A DNA stretch of 18,003 nucleotides from Smittium culicis (Eukaryota > Kickxellomycota > Harpellomycetes > Harpellales > Legeriomycetaceae). A model generated the notes under the pieces. The model was not told the origin of the DNA. It searched no databases and saw only the letters and a program-made list of their open reading frames with translations. Position 1 is the first letter of the stretch. Every line of letters begins with the position of its first letter. The position numbers and the translations under genes are program-made. The DNA is taken from the NCBI GenBank assembly GCA_001970855.1, contig LSSN01000121.1:8529-26531 (forward strand), written 5' to 3'. Positions 10,376 to 18,003 of this stretch are shown piece by piece.

Positions 10376-10574
10376 ATTGGATATTCTTAGGTGAAGTGAA
10401 ACTTTTTTTCATAAATTTTGTTTTGCTACAATGAATTATATAAAAATAAAAGTTATATAATATAATATAATATATTCGATAGAATTTACTAACAGAATAT
10501 GAAAATTAAAATAGAGCTGATATACGAAAAGTTAAATAGAATTTGTCTCGCACCTCTAAATAATCGCCCATATA
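10376..10574 (+). repeat. 200-bp repeat family, unit 2
   Basis: Begins at GGATATTCTTAGGTGAAG and ends with AAATAATCGCCCATAT. It aligns with unit 4 (11232) with landmarks at constant offsets of 853-858 bp, and is followed directly by unit 3 at a period of about 197-199 bp. It has no coding frame. Confidence 0.65.
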
Positions 10575-10578
10575 TGGG

Positions 10579-10770
10579 AGATTCTTATAGTATGAGGAAC
10601 TTTTTTTCCTTGGTTTTTATTTGGTAATAGTAATTAAGTGTCTTTATTGGATAATCTATTCCATCCATTTGATAATATATTCTAGTTGAATACAAAAACA
10701 AAATAAGAACTGAATAGAAAGAAAAATTTAAGTAGAAATAGTTGCGCTCCACGAAATAATCTCCCGTATT
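10579..10770 (+). repeat. 200-bp repeat family, unit 3, tandem to unit 2
   Basis: Starts GAGATTCTTATAG, continues GGAACTTTTTTTCC and ends AAATAATCTCCCGTAT; each landmark falls about 196-199 bp after the same landmark in unit 2. Its end abuts MITE copy 3. An open frame on the minus strand over this unit (10585-10827) is an accident of the repeat. Confidence 0.65.
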
Positions 10771-10777
10771 ACCTTTA

Positions 10778-10960
10778 CCCTTTCCCATCCAACACTCGTA
10801 AAAAAAATAATTTATTGATTCGTTCATGATTTATAAACTAATTATTTTTTTTTAAACTAACATATACTTATGAATGACTGGGCCTCGTAATTAAAGTTCT
10901 ATAATTGACCTCAATTGGCTATAATTGGTAGACCAAAAATATCTACTACGCAGTATAGGG
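10778..10960 (-). mobile_element. piggyBac-like MITE, copy 3
   Basis: Inverted relative to copies 1 and 4. On the + strand it opens CCCTTTCCCATCCAAC, the reverse complement of the GTTGGATGTGAAAGGG terminus of copy 4, and then TGATTCGTTCATGATTTAT matches the reverse complement of copy 1. It closes ATCTACTACGCAGTATAGGG, matching the CAGTAGA-type left end. Flanks are TTTA and TTAA, a target duplication with one change. It is 183 bp and non-coding. Confidence 0.7.
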
Positions 10961-10964
10961 TTAA

Positions 10965-11231
10965 TTATAGATTATCTTTTCATGTGAAGCAATATTAACT
11001 TGAAGATATCATTTTCATATCGTCATCTCAAACTGGAACTATTTATTTTTTCTACTCACTTGATCAATTACAGTATATTTTGATTGTGAAATTATTGACG
11101 CTGCAGGTAAAAACAATGTTCGCCTTATTTAAAATAAAAATGATAATTTTTTATCTTATAGCAATGAAGCTAAAATAAATGGCCAGATTGTATTACTAAA
11201 ACTGTTTTTTATTAGGCTTTTCGATTTATAA
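10965..11231. other. AT-rich spacer with a possible repeat relic
   Basis: A CATGTGAAGCAATATTAAC near 10981 resembles the start of the 200-bp unit, but the following landmarks are not at the right spacing. No gene is seen. Confidence 0.35.
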
Positions 11232-11428
11232 ATATTGAAGATTTTAAGGTGAAGCAGAGCTATTTTCTTGTAAATATTATTTGTTAGCGTGAATATTATA
11301 AAAATATTAGCTGAATCAGGTAATTCATTCGATATTATATTCCTATCTGACTTATAAAAAAAAGCACAATTGATAAGGGGAATTTTAATAGAAAAAGTTC
11401 CTGCCCCTAGAAATAATCTCCCATATTT
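11232..11428 (+). repeat. 200-bp repeat family, unit 4
   Basis: Contains AAGGTGAAGCAGAGC, TTAGCGTGAATATTATAA, AGCTGAATCAGG, ATTCGATATTATATTC and the terminal AAATAATCTCCCATATT. It appears the best-preserved unit because its G/C landmarks are kept. Another partial unit may start at 11471 (ATTCTTATAGGAAGTAAAT). Confidence 0.65.
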
Positions 11429-11587
11429 ACAAATTCAGTAACGCACAGAAGAGAACGCTTATTGTTTCAAATTCTTATAGGAAGTAAATAGGCTAACACT
11501 GTTCTTATAAATTTACAGCTGCTTTTGAAGTAGAATATTTTTAGCTCTTAAAACAAATATTGAATATCATGAATATGGCTATTTCTG

Positions 11588-11930
11588 ATGTATTTTATTG
11601 GTTTAGCAGCGTTTTTCCTACAAAAATTTTGCCTAGCGTGAAATTTTATTTAACACTTATACGAACGGTAAACTTTTTTTAGTCTACTTAATATAGCCAA
11701 ATTTATTCAATAAAAATAATTTAATTCTGAGAATCGAACATTAATTGATTTTCTGTATAATAGCAGCAAATAATTAATTGTCTACTAAATCATAATTGAA
11801 TAAATTAATTCGCATTTTTAAAGAGAGTTGGATGTGAAAGGGTTAACTGATCAATTCTCGCTATAGATTCACTGCAGTTTTAAAATTTGCTTCGATGAAA
11901 AATTCCGATTTGGGAAATAATTGCGCATGT
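11588..11930 (+). repeat. 200-bp repeat family, unit 5, split by MITE copy 4
   Basis: The left part (11588-11653) has GCAGCG, TTTTTCCTACAAA and CCTAGCGTGAAATTTTA, matching unit 4 up to just after TTAGCGTGAA. The right part (11847-11930) resumes with CTGATCA, ATTCTCGCTATAGATTC and GAAATAATTGCGCATGT, matching the rest of unit 4 in order. The 189-bp MITE with its TTAA duplication lies exactly at the break. Confidence 0.6.
11654..11842 (+). mobile_element. piggyBac-like MITE, copy 4, with TTAA on both sides
   Basis: TTAA at 11650-11653 and 11843-11846 flank a 189-bp element beginning CACTTATAC (decayed CCCTTTCAC) and ending GTGAAAGGG. It aligns with copy 1 over the first 80 bp at about 75% and again at the end, with a gap of some 20 bp between. 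It is non-coding and is nested in a 200-bp repeat unit, so it inserted after that unit was in place. Confidence 0.75.
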
Positions 11931-13169
11931 CTAATATATCTTTTCCACGATTAACCATAGCTTACTTGATTATTTTTATAATAGATAGATAATTTATACT
12001 ATCTTGAATATATTTTAAAACAATATATATTTCAAAATTACTATTGATTTTACAAAAGATTCAAATACAAAAAAAAACGGGGTAAAAATCAGCTCAGAAT
12101 CCAAATTCTCTGTTTGAAATCGTATAACTATAAGATTTGCTTTGGATTTTTTTTGAGACTGATACTTTCCATCTATATATTAAAATAAATTTGGTAATTA
12201 ATTAAGCAAGCGATTTTTTAAAACTACAATAGTTAGCCGATTTAACTTTAAAAAATTTTTTTAATTCTGAAATTAGTTAAGTTTTTGTTAAGCAAATATT
12301 TTGAAAAAATTAGAAATTCTTAATAAAAAGAGCTGCCAATCAAAAATGATCAAACTTTGAAGAGGATATCTCTATTCAAATTAATTAGTTACCATAAAAA
12401 AATTAAATAGAATATACAAGCACAGTTTCAGGGACCATGTTTAGCTTGAAATTTATCCATGTTAACTGTTCTCCATTAGATTTCAATTTTTAAATCTGCG
12501 TTTTAAATAATCCTCAAGCTGTCATTTTCATTTTTCTGAATTTGATAATGATATGAATAAATTGGAAACTTGTCCAGTAGCTTATCACTAAAAAAATTAT
12601 TCATCGAGCAGATAGTTCATCTCAGCCTAAAGGATAAGCATTATATAGATATCTTATTTGATATTAAAGCTCTTTGTGACCAGGTTTTACAACTACAACC
12701 CTCCTTTAATTTATATACTTGCATAGGTAATAGTATCAACTTATTTTCCGGGCATTCAATATTTATGAAAATTACTTCTTAAAAAAGGATACACACCTTA
12801 TTCGCCTTTCGTATAAGCTGCGTTGATGAATTGATATTTTATTTAACAATAAACATATAGAGTTGAAATTTTAAAATTTCAATTACATGAATTTTTGGTT
12901 TTAAGTTTGTTGTAACAATTTCTAAGCATAATTGATCGTTAAAATTATTTTAGTACCAAATATTTTTATGTATATATATATAATTATTGAGCGTACTCAT
13001 TATATTCAACTGGCCATTACAATGCTCGTATGCTTCAAAAAAATTTTATATTTTTAAGAATATATAAAGCGCTGAGATTTAGCCATTTTTATAAAATTAA
13101 CTGCAGATCAGCTAATTTTATTCACGGGAATAAAGGCTAAAAATCGTTTCATGTTATAAAATAAATAAA
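11931..13169. other. AT-rich gene-free DNA
   Basis: A 70-codon open frame at 12570-12782 starts at TTG and has no ATG. Its composition (HLSLKDKHYIDILF, ALCDQVLQLQPSF) is somewhat protein-like, so it may be another relic, but I recognise nothing in it. The rest shows only low-complexity sequence. Confidence 0.5.
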
Positions 13170-13835
13170 ACTTCTAAATTTGAAAATTTATATTTCCCAA
13201 TCATCGTACGCGGCCTTTCATCTAGGATCCTGCTACAGCTTGTAAAAGCAGACTGGGAAAACATAATTCCTGATTGGTCATGTGAGAAGATTTACACTCG
13301 ATACGGTAAGCTACCTGTCCTCATTGAAACCTATCAAAACGGCTCCAAGTTTACTCTCGCTGAAAGTAGAGCCATTGAGATTTATTTAGCTGATAATTTC
13401 GGTTTTTTACCTAAAGTTTAAAAAGAACATGCATATTGTCACAAAATTTTCGATCAAGTTTTTGATACAATTTAATCTTTTGCTGATTTGCTCCTCTTCA
13501 AATTTTGAACCAAATACATCGCTGGAACTGGAGTTGAAGGCCTTTCCAAGAATCCAGAATAATGCGATTCAAAAGAAAATTTCTAGATTTTGCAAAATTT
13601 GGCGAATTAGTATAAGATACTTTGTGATAATGTTGAACATTCCCTTCAAAAACACGAAAAAAATTTATCTGAAAGCAAAATTTTTTATTATTTCGGTGAT
13701 TATATTACACATGACTATATGACCTTAATTGAAGCCTACTATAACCTTAAAAACATAAACTATTTAAATCAACTTGATAGCTCTATGTACCCTAATATTA
13801 TGAAACTTATTAAAAGTATAAAATTAGATAATTGA
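13170..13835 (+). pseudogene. Glutathione S-transferase pseudogene
   Basis: A single frame of 221 codons, the normal size of a cytosolic GST, reads from about 13170 to TGA 13833-13835 with six in-frame stops: TAA 13419, TAA 13473, TGA 13506, TAA 13560, TAG 13584, TAG 13608. The N-terminal thioredoxin-like domain is clear: FENLYFP at the start of the first strand, RGLSSRILLQL helix, GKLPVLIE with the conserved cis-Pro (from 13305), and the glutathione-binding ESRAI (13362-13376), then YLADNFGFLPK. The C-terminal helical domain keeps LQKHEKNLSES and YYFGDYIT. No ATG lies at the expected place, so the start is lost or on an upstream exon. The functional enzyme would conjugate glutathione to electrophiles in the cytosol. 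No frameshift is seen. The open frame at 13429-13722 is a shadow in another frame. Confidence 0.85.
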
Positions 13836-15173
13836 GTCACAGCTGATATCAGAAAATATGATTTTTCACTATTACATTCTTGGGATTACCTGAATAACGG
13901 ATCTTTTTTATTCGTTTATGTAAAATTTTTTGTAAAATATATACTACTGAAATTATTTCAAGCGATTATGCTCAATTACTTATACAATAATAAAAAATAT
14001 CATATTGAAATATTAAATATATAATCTTATTGGATGAGCTTAAGTAATTTTATTTTAAATTCTGTTTTATTTTTTTTATAACTAATGCTATATATGAATT
14101 TTATAGAGGAAAATATATTCATACTTGTATCAAATCATTTGGATACTAAAAATTTTTCTACTAACGCATTTAATCCATAATATAAAATTTCCAGTATTCC
14201 GAAAATTAATTAATTTATCTATGAAGGGTTTGAGTAAACCAAAAAAAAAAAAAAAGAGAATGATTTAATTATGTTTTTATTTTTTTAAATCGTTATATAT
14301 TGAAAAGAGTAGATTAAAAAATCTGAATATATTGAAGTATTAAATTTATAGTGGTATAGCAACATACTCTATCTATCTCTTGAAGTTTGTATATTTGGAA
14401 AAGCCTAAGGAACGTATAATTTTTAAAAAAGCTAGTTTTGATCTACTATTCAGTTTTTTTTACATTTTTTCTAAATAAAATTTAAAATTGACTATCACTC
14501 GCGTAGTATATCGACTTTATCTTAATAATAATAATTTTTACAGCTTTTAAATACATAAATGTTGTTACAAGCTTGATCAGCTATTGAAATAAGTTGATAT
14601 TCAATGAAATTAAAAGCTTAAAAGCCTTGTGTAAGCTTTTTAATCCATCAAAACTGAATTAAAAGATGCTAAAATCACATAAATCGATTAATTTTCTGCA
14701 CAATAAAAATCCAATTGTATAAAAATTAAAATTAAAAGTTTATAAACCGAAAAAGGACAATAAATGATTCTAGTTCATAAGCTAAGAATATTATAAAGCC
14801 CATAAAACGCGCTTGAAATATATTTATCGGTTTTTATGAGGTCAATGGTCTTAATTAAGTACTACCGCTGAAATAAAAGATGCAGTAGCTAATCCCCCTA
14901 ATTCATTAGGCAAATTTCAGATATTAATTCAATATGAACAGCAAAAAAAATCAAAAAAAATCAAAAAAAAAAATTTTCTAATTATTAAAAGGAAAAATCA
15001 TAATTCTGCAAAAAATGGGTATGAAAAATATAGATCTACATCCATGAAATATCTGTTTTTTTAGGTAATTAGAGCTGATTAAATATTTTCTGTGTTGCTG
15101 GATCGAACCAAAATAACTGAGTTATTTGGGTAAAATTTAATGGACATATACCTGAGGCCTTAGATTCAATATA
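13836..15173. other. AT-rich DNA before the LINE
   Basis: No intact gene is seen. It contains an inverted repeat at 14609-14644, a decamer repeat of the AAAAAAAATC type at about 14942-14975, and a short stretch at 14861 (TAEIKDAVANPPNS) that faintly recalls the region before a LINE reverse transcriptase. Just before the LINE frame, 15121-15165 reads VIWVKFNGHIPEALDSI in another frame and may be frameshifted upstream ORF1 sequence. Confidence 0.45.
14609..14644. repeat. Inverted repeat, 12-bp arms
   Basis: ATTAAAAGCTTA and TAAGCTTTTTAAT are complementary apart from one extra T, with an 11-nt loop. The arms are AT-rich, so a chance origin is possible. Confidence 0.4.
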
Positions 15174-16337
15174 ATGTTATTTGTGATAGGGAATATACAA
15201 GATATGATAATTATAGAGAAAATTTCGGATAAAAAAATCATATTTTCTAGAAGATACAATCAATCGTATTTCTAAGTCATTATCTTAGGTTTACCAGAAA
15301 ATTAAGTTATATCAAACAGTAAAAATTGAATAGGACATCATGACCGTCAATATTCCAAATTATAAGTAAATTTCAACCACAAAATGGTTCAGCTGGTCAT
15401 AAAGGAGCTGAAACCACTAGGCGAAATCAAGGATATTAGTGCCCTATTCAACAGAGATAGAAACTAGTATATTACTTATGTTATTAAGGTTCTACTCAGA
15501 AAAAATACTATTGACACTGAACTACCACTTTTCCTTGACCATGAAGATTGTCGTATAAACATCTTCTACAGAGGATGCAAAGAAGCTTGCAGTTACTGTG
15601 GTAAGGATGGTCACTGGAAATCGGAGTTCTAAACATTAAAAAATATAAAAAGCAAAAAAAAATTTATGAACGATATGACAAAATCGTCGTTGAAATTCTC
15701 GCACCATGAGCCGGCTAAGATGGAATTTTCAACACCATCAACATCAGTAATCAAAAATGAATCCCCAAAAACTAATACCAATAACGCAATAACCTATGAT
15801 ACCCCTAAAATCAGCGGTGATGATAAAGATTTTCCCAAAAACAAATCTTCAGGAACAAATTCCACAAATAAAACAGACTTAGGAATACATTAGGCTTAAA
15901 AAAAACCACCAGTATACTCTATAAACCTAAAAAAGCTAGCATCTGATAAAAACCAAAAAGTATCACCCGCTGATGATACAGAATCAGATGAAAGCAAAGA
16001 TGAGGTAAAACTACCAAAAACAAAAAGCATCAATAATAAAATTGTTGAAAGAGATGATTCTCAAGATTCATATTCAATCGCGGGTTCAAGCTCACCAATA
16101 GAAATTAAAAAAGAGTATATCTCACCAAGATCAGATATTTTTGAATCATCTGAAGGAAATAGCACACCCTCAGAGCATGGTATTATGGTTGAAAATGCCA
16201 GGCTAGGAAAAATATCAGAAAAAATATTCATTTATTATGTATCTAAAGTGGTCTGTGCACCTCAGGGCAGAAATCTAGCTGAAATGGACTTAGACTCTGA
16301 CCCTCTGGATCAATCCAGCTCTGATATTGAAATTTAA
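15174..16337 (+). pseudogene. LINE ORF1 (gag-like, zinc-knuckle) pseudogene
   Basis: One frame is kept for 1.16 kb with stops at 15273, 15303, 15327, 15363, 15465, 15630, 15891 and 15897, ending at TAA 16335-16337. The first part reads like an RNA-binding gag region, for example KIIFSRRYNQSYF, MVQLVIKELKPLGEIKDIS and CRINIFYRGC. A CCHC zinc knuckle follows (15588-15629): C-SY-C-GKDG-H-WKSE, but the last Cys is Phe (TTC for TGC). The rest is a Ser/Asp/Glu/Lys-rich, probably disordered tail with SYSIAGSSSPIE and DPLDQSSSDIEI. The ATG at 15384 is internal, and the true start is lost or upstream. The open frame from 15666 is only an uninterrupted piece of this ORF. Confidence 0.75.
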
Positions 16338-16637
16338 TTTTTATTTTTAATATCAAAAATCAATGAAAATAAAACGCAAAAAATACAAAAAATAAATAAA
16401 ATCGACAAGTTCTTGATACTAAATGTGCAAGAATTGTCAAAAAAAAACAATTAAAAATACATACTACTTAACTCGTCGCTTAATGAACTACGTTTCAATG
16501 TAAAGAAAGTCAAACAACGCAACGGAAAATGGAGACACGAGCTCCTGCCACGAGATAACTACAAAATATCGCTGTCAAAATGTGAAATAAAAAAAATTGA
16601 AAAATCACTAGGCGCCAAAATTAGGCGCGAAAAAAAT
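16338..16637 (+). pseudogene. In-frame segment between LINE ORF1 and ORF2
   Basis: After the ORF1 stop the same frame continues for 38 codons (AT-rich, Lys/Asn/Ile), hits TAA 16452, then runs 61 codons to TAA 16638-16640. The second part is protein-like and basic: LNELRFNVKKVKQRNGKWRH, LLPRDNYKISLSKCEIKK, LGAKIRR. It could be a C-terminal extension of ORF1 cut off by mutation, a separate small ORF, or a relic N-terminus. I do not recognise a domain. Confidence 0.4.
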
Positions 16638-16674
16638 TAAAAATTGAGACCACGATATACGATTGGCAGTAATT

Positions 16675-18003
16675 ATGAAAAATCAATCACTCAAAAAAAA
16701 TAACGCATTAACGGTGATGACCTACAATGTACGAGGTATCAAGGGTATATCAGAAGAATTGCAGTATTTTTTAACACGGTATAGGCCGGATATTATAGCA
16801 CTGCAAGAAACTTTATTAAATAAAAAAACATATCTCTATAAAATACCTAGGTACACGTCAATAGAGTCTAAATCTGACCTCGTTAATGGTGGAAGGGGGC
16901 TACTATTAGCAGTAAAAAACAACTGTGGACTTCAAATTAGTGAGCATAATTCAGCGCCTAGTTGGTTATCTGGAATACTAGAGGTCCAAACAAAAAATAA
17001 AAAAAAGATATTAATAAATATCATTAATACACATATAACGGCCGACAATACAAGGAAAAAAAGATCTATTGGCGAAATACTCAACAATATAAGTAAGACC
17101 AAAAAAAATTTCGCAAAAATTTTTTTAGCTTGGCGACTTATATATGGATATTGATGCGTCGAATAATTTTGTGAGCAAACTTGGAGCTGGGCTCCAAACC
17201 GCTAAAGTAACAAACTAAACAGGGTCGCGATGGAACAAACTAAAAACAGGTCGTATGATTGACCACATATATTATAGTGGGTCGCTAGGAAGAGAAAACT
17301 TTTGCCTAGTAAACAAAAAAATAGACCTAAGCGACCATTTCCCTATAATATCACAATGGAACTTCGATGCAATAAAAACGGTGCAAAAAAAACCAAAAAT
17401 TAATACTAATAAAATAAGCATAATTTCTAGTCAATTAATAAATAGCAATAAATTTGCAGCGCAAAGTTCATCAAACTCAGCAGTTGAAGAGCTTTGCAAG
17501 CATACAATAAAAACGGTATGGGAAGAAACACAGGCTATGGATGCAGTGACGACTCTAAGCGACTATAAAACCGAACCTCTAAGCAAGAGAGCTCTCACCC
17601 ATATCAAAAACAGGCGAAATGCGTTCAAAAAATTTAGGCGTGGTAAAATTGGCGAATAAGATTACGTAAGCTCAAAATCGATCGCAATTACAACTATAAA
17701 ACTCGATCGAAAAACAAAATATAGTAAAAGAATGAAAATGATTGCCAACCAATTAATTTTCAACGATTCCAAAAAGCTTTGGGATTTTATTAAATCATAC
17801 ACTGGGAAATCGTTTAAAAGCATCGCCGATGGCCGGGTGTACGATAAATAAAATTAATAATCGGGCCAATAATTTTGGTGAGCTTGCTTTAGATAATACT
17901 TGGAAAAGCCAATCTAGCAAAAAGTGGGGAAATATTATCTCTGGTGACTGTGACTATTACCCAGAGTGTGATAAATCCATACTATGATATGATATCACTG
18001 ATG
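16675..18003 (+). pseudogene. LINE ORF2 pseudogene: EEP endonuclease, RT beyond window
   Basis: ATG at 16675. The endonuclease/exonuclease/phosphatase fold is clear: TYNVRG (Asn18), PDIIALQET (Glu45), GGRGLLLAV, NTHI, then GDLYMDID, TGSRWNKL, MIDHIYYSG and LSDHFPI (about 17324-17344). A one-base insertion near 17131 (GCT-T-GGC) shifts the frame just before GDL. The catalytic GDLN is GDLY (TAT for AAT, 17141-17143). Stops follow at 17216, 17657 and 17849. A second shift near 17852-17864 opens the frame carrying NNFGELALDNTWKS and CDKSI, with a TGA at 17985 where related elements have Trp, then YDITD, the usual lead-in to the reverse transcriptase. This enzyme family nicks target DNA for retrotransposition; this copy cannot. 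The open frames 16663-17154 and 17255-17659 are two pieces of this one gene. Confidence 0.85.

Larger units (their letters stand above)
15174..18003 (+). mobile_element. Degenerate LINE-type non-LTR retrotransposon, 3' part outside window
   Basis: Order: gag-like ORF1 with zinc knuckle (15174-16337), an in-frame linker (16338-16637), then ORF2 with an AP-like endonuclease (EEP) domain (16675 onward). The window ends at an ITD motif that in LINEs precedes the reverse transcriptase. ORF2 is in the +1 frame relative to ORF1. Such elements copy themselves by target-primed reverse transcription: ORF1 binds the RNA, and ORF2 nicks DNA and reverse transcribes. This copy is dead: more than ten stops and two frameshifts. 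Its 5' end is not defined, and no target duplication or poly-A tail can be seen because the 3' end is missing. Confidence 0.85.

Noticed and set aside
12570..12782. 70-codon open frame
   Set aside because: No ATG start (TTG only), no family resemblance, no splice support; kept only as a possible relic.
13429..13722. 97-codon open frame
   Set aside because: Out-of-frame shadow of the GST pseudogene; the GST frame carries the recognisable motifs on both sides.

Overview
The window is very AT-rich eukaryotic nuclear DNA, most likely from an early-diverging fungus. The uL6 (RPL9) protein carries the fungal-type HGGRKHVA segment. Both intact genes have short spliceosomal introns (67-170 nt, mostly GTAAGT/GTAAGC/GTGAGT donors and AG acceptors). 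The LINE at the right end has a gag-like ORF1 followed by an endonuclease ORF2. The phylum cannot be fixed from this sequence; AT-rich Entomophthoromycotina/Zoopagomycota-like fungi would fit, but that is inference.

Only two genes look intact. A four-exon DJ-1/PfpI-family gene lies on the + strand (1969-2883, 199 codons) and a two-exon ribosomal protein L9/uL6 gene on the - strand (6173-6815, 189 codons). They converge across about 3.3 kb holding two decayed, unidentified coding fragments (about 3786-3962 and 5242-5508), one transposon copy and a CRE-like palindrome.

The middle (about 7.5-12 kb) is a graveyard of non-coding repeats. Comparing the window with itself shows four diverged copies of a 173-189 bp miniature element with CCC...GGG ends flanked by TTAA (or one-base variants), as in piggyBac-type transposons (4490-4662, 7501-7683, 10778-10960, 11654-11842). 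It also shows a decayed family of about 200-bp units (9571-9763, 10376-10574, 10579-10770, 11232-11428, 11588-11930), two of them in direct tandem. One miniature element has inserted at a TTAA inside the last unit, and the other units act as empty sites.

The right third holds a glutathione S-transferase pseudogene (13170-13835) with six in-frame stops but no frameshift. After it comes a degenerate LINE-type retrotransposon (15174 to the window end). Its ORF1 keeps one reading frame through eight stops and has a damaged zinc knuckle. Its ORF2 starts with an AP-endonuclease-like (EEP) domain, has two frameshifts and a lost catalytic Asn, and leaves the window just where a reverse transcriptase should begin. 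The remaining DNA is AT-rich low-complexity sequence with homopolymers and simple repeats. The dominant mode of decay appears to be point substitution rather than indels.
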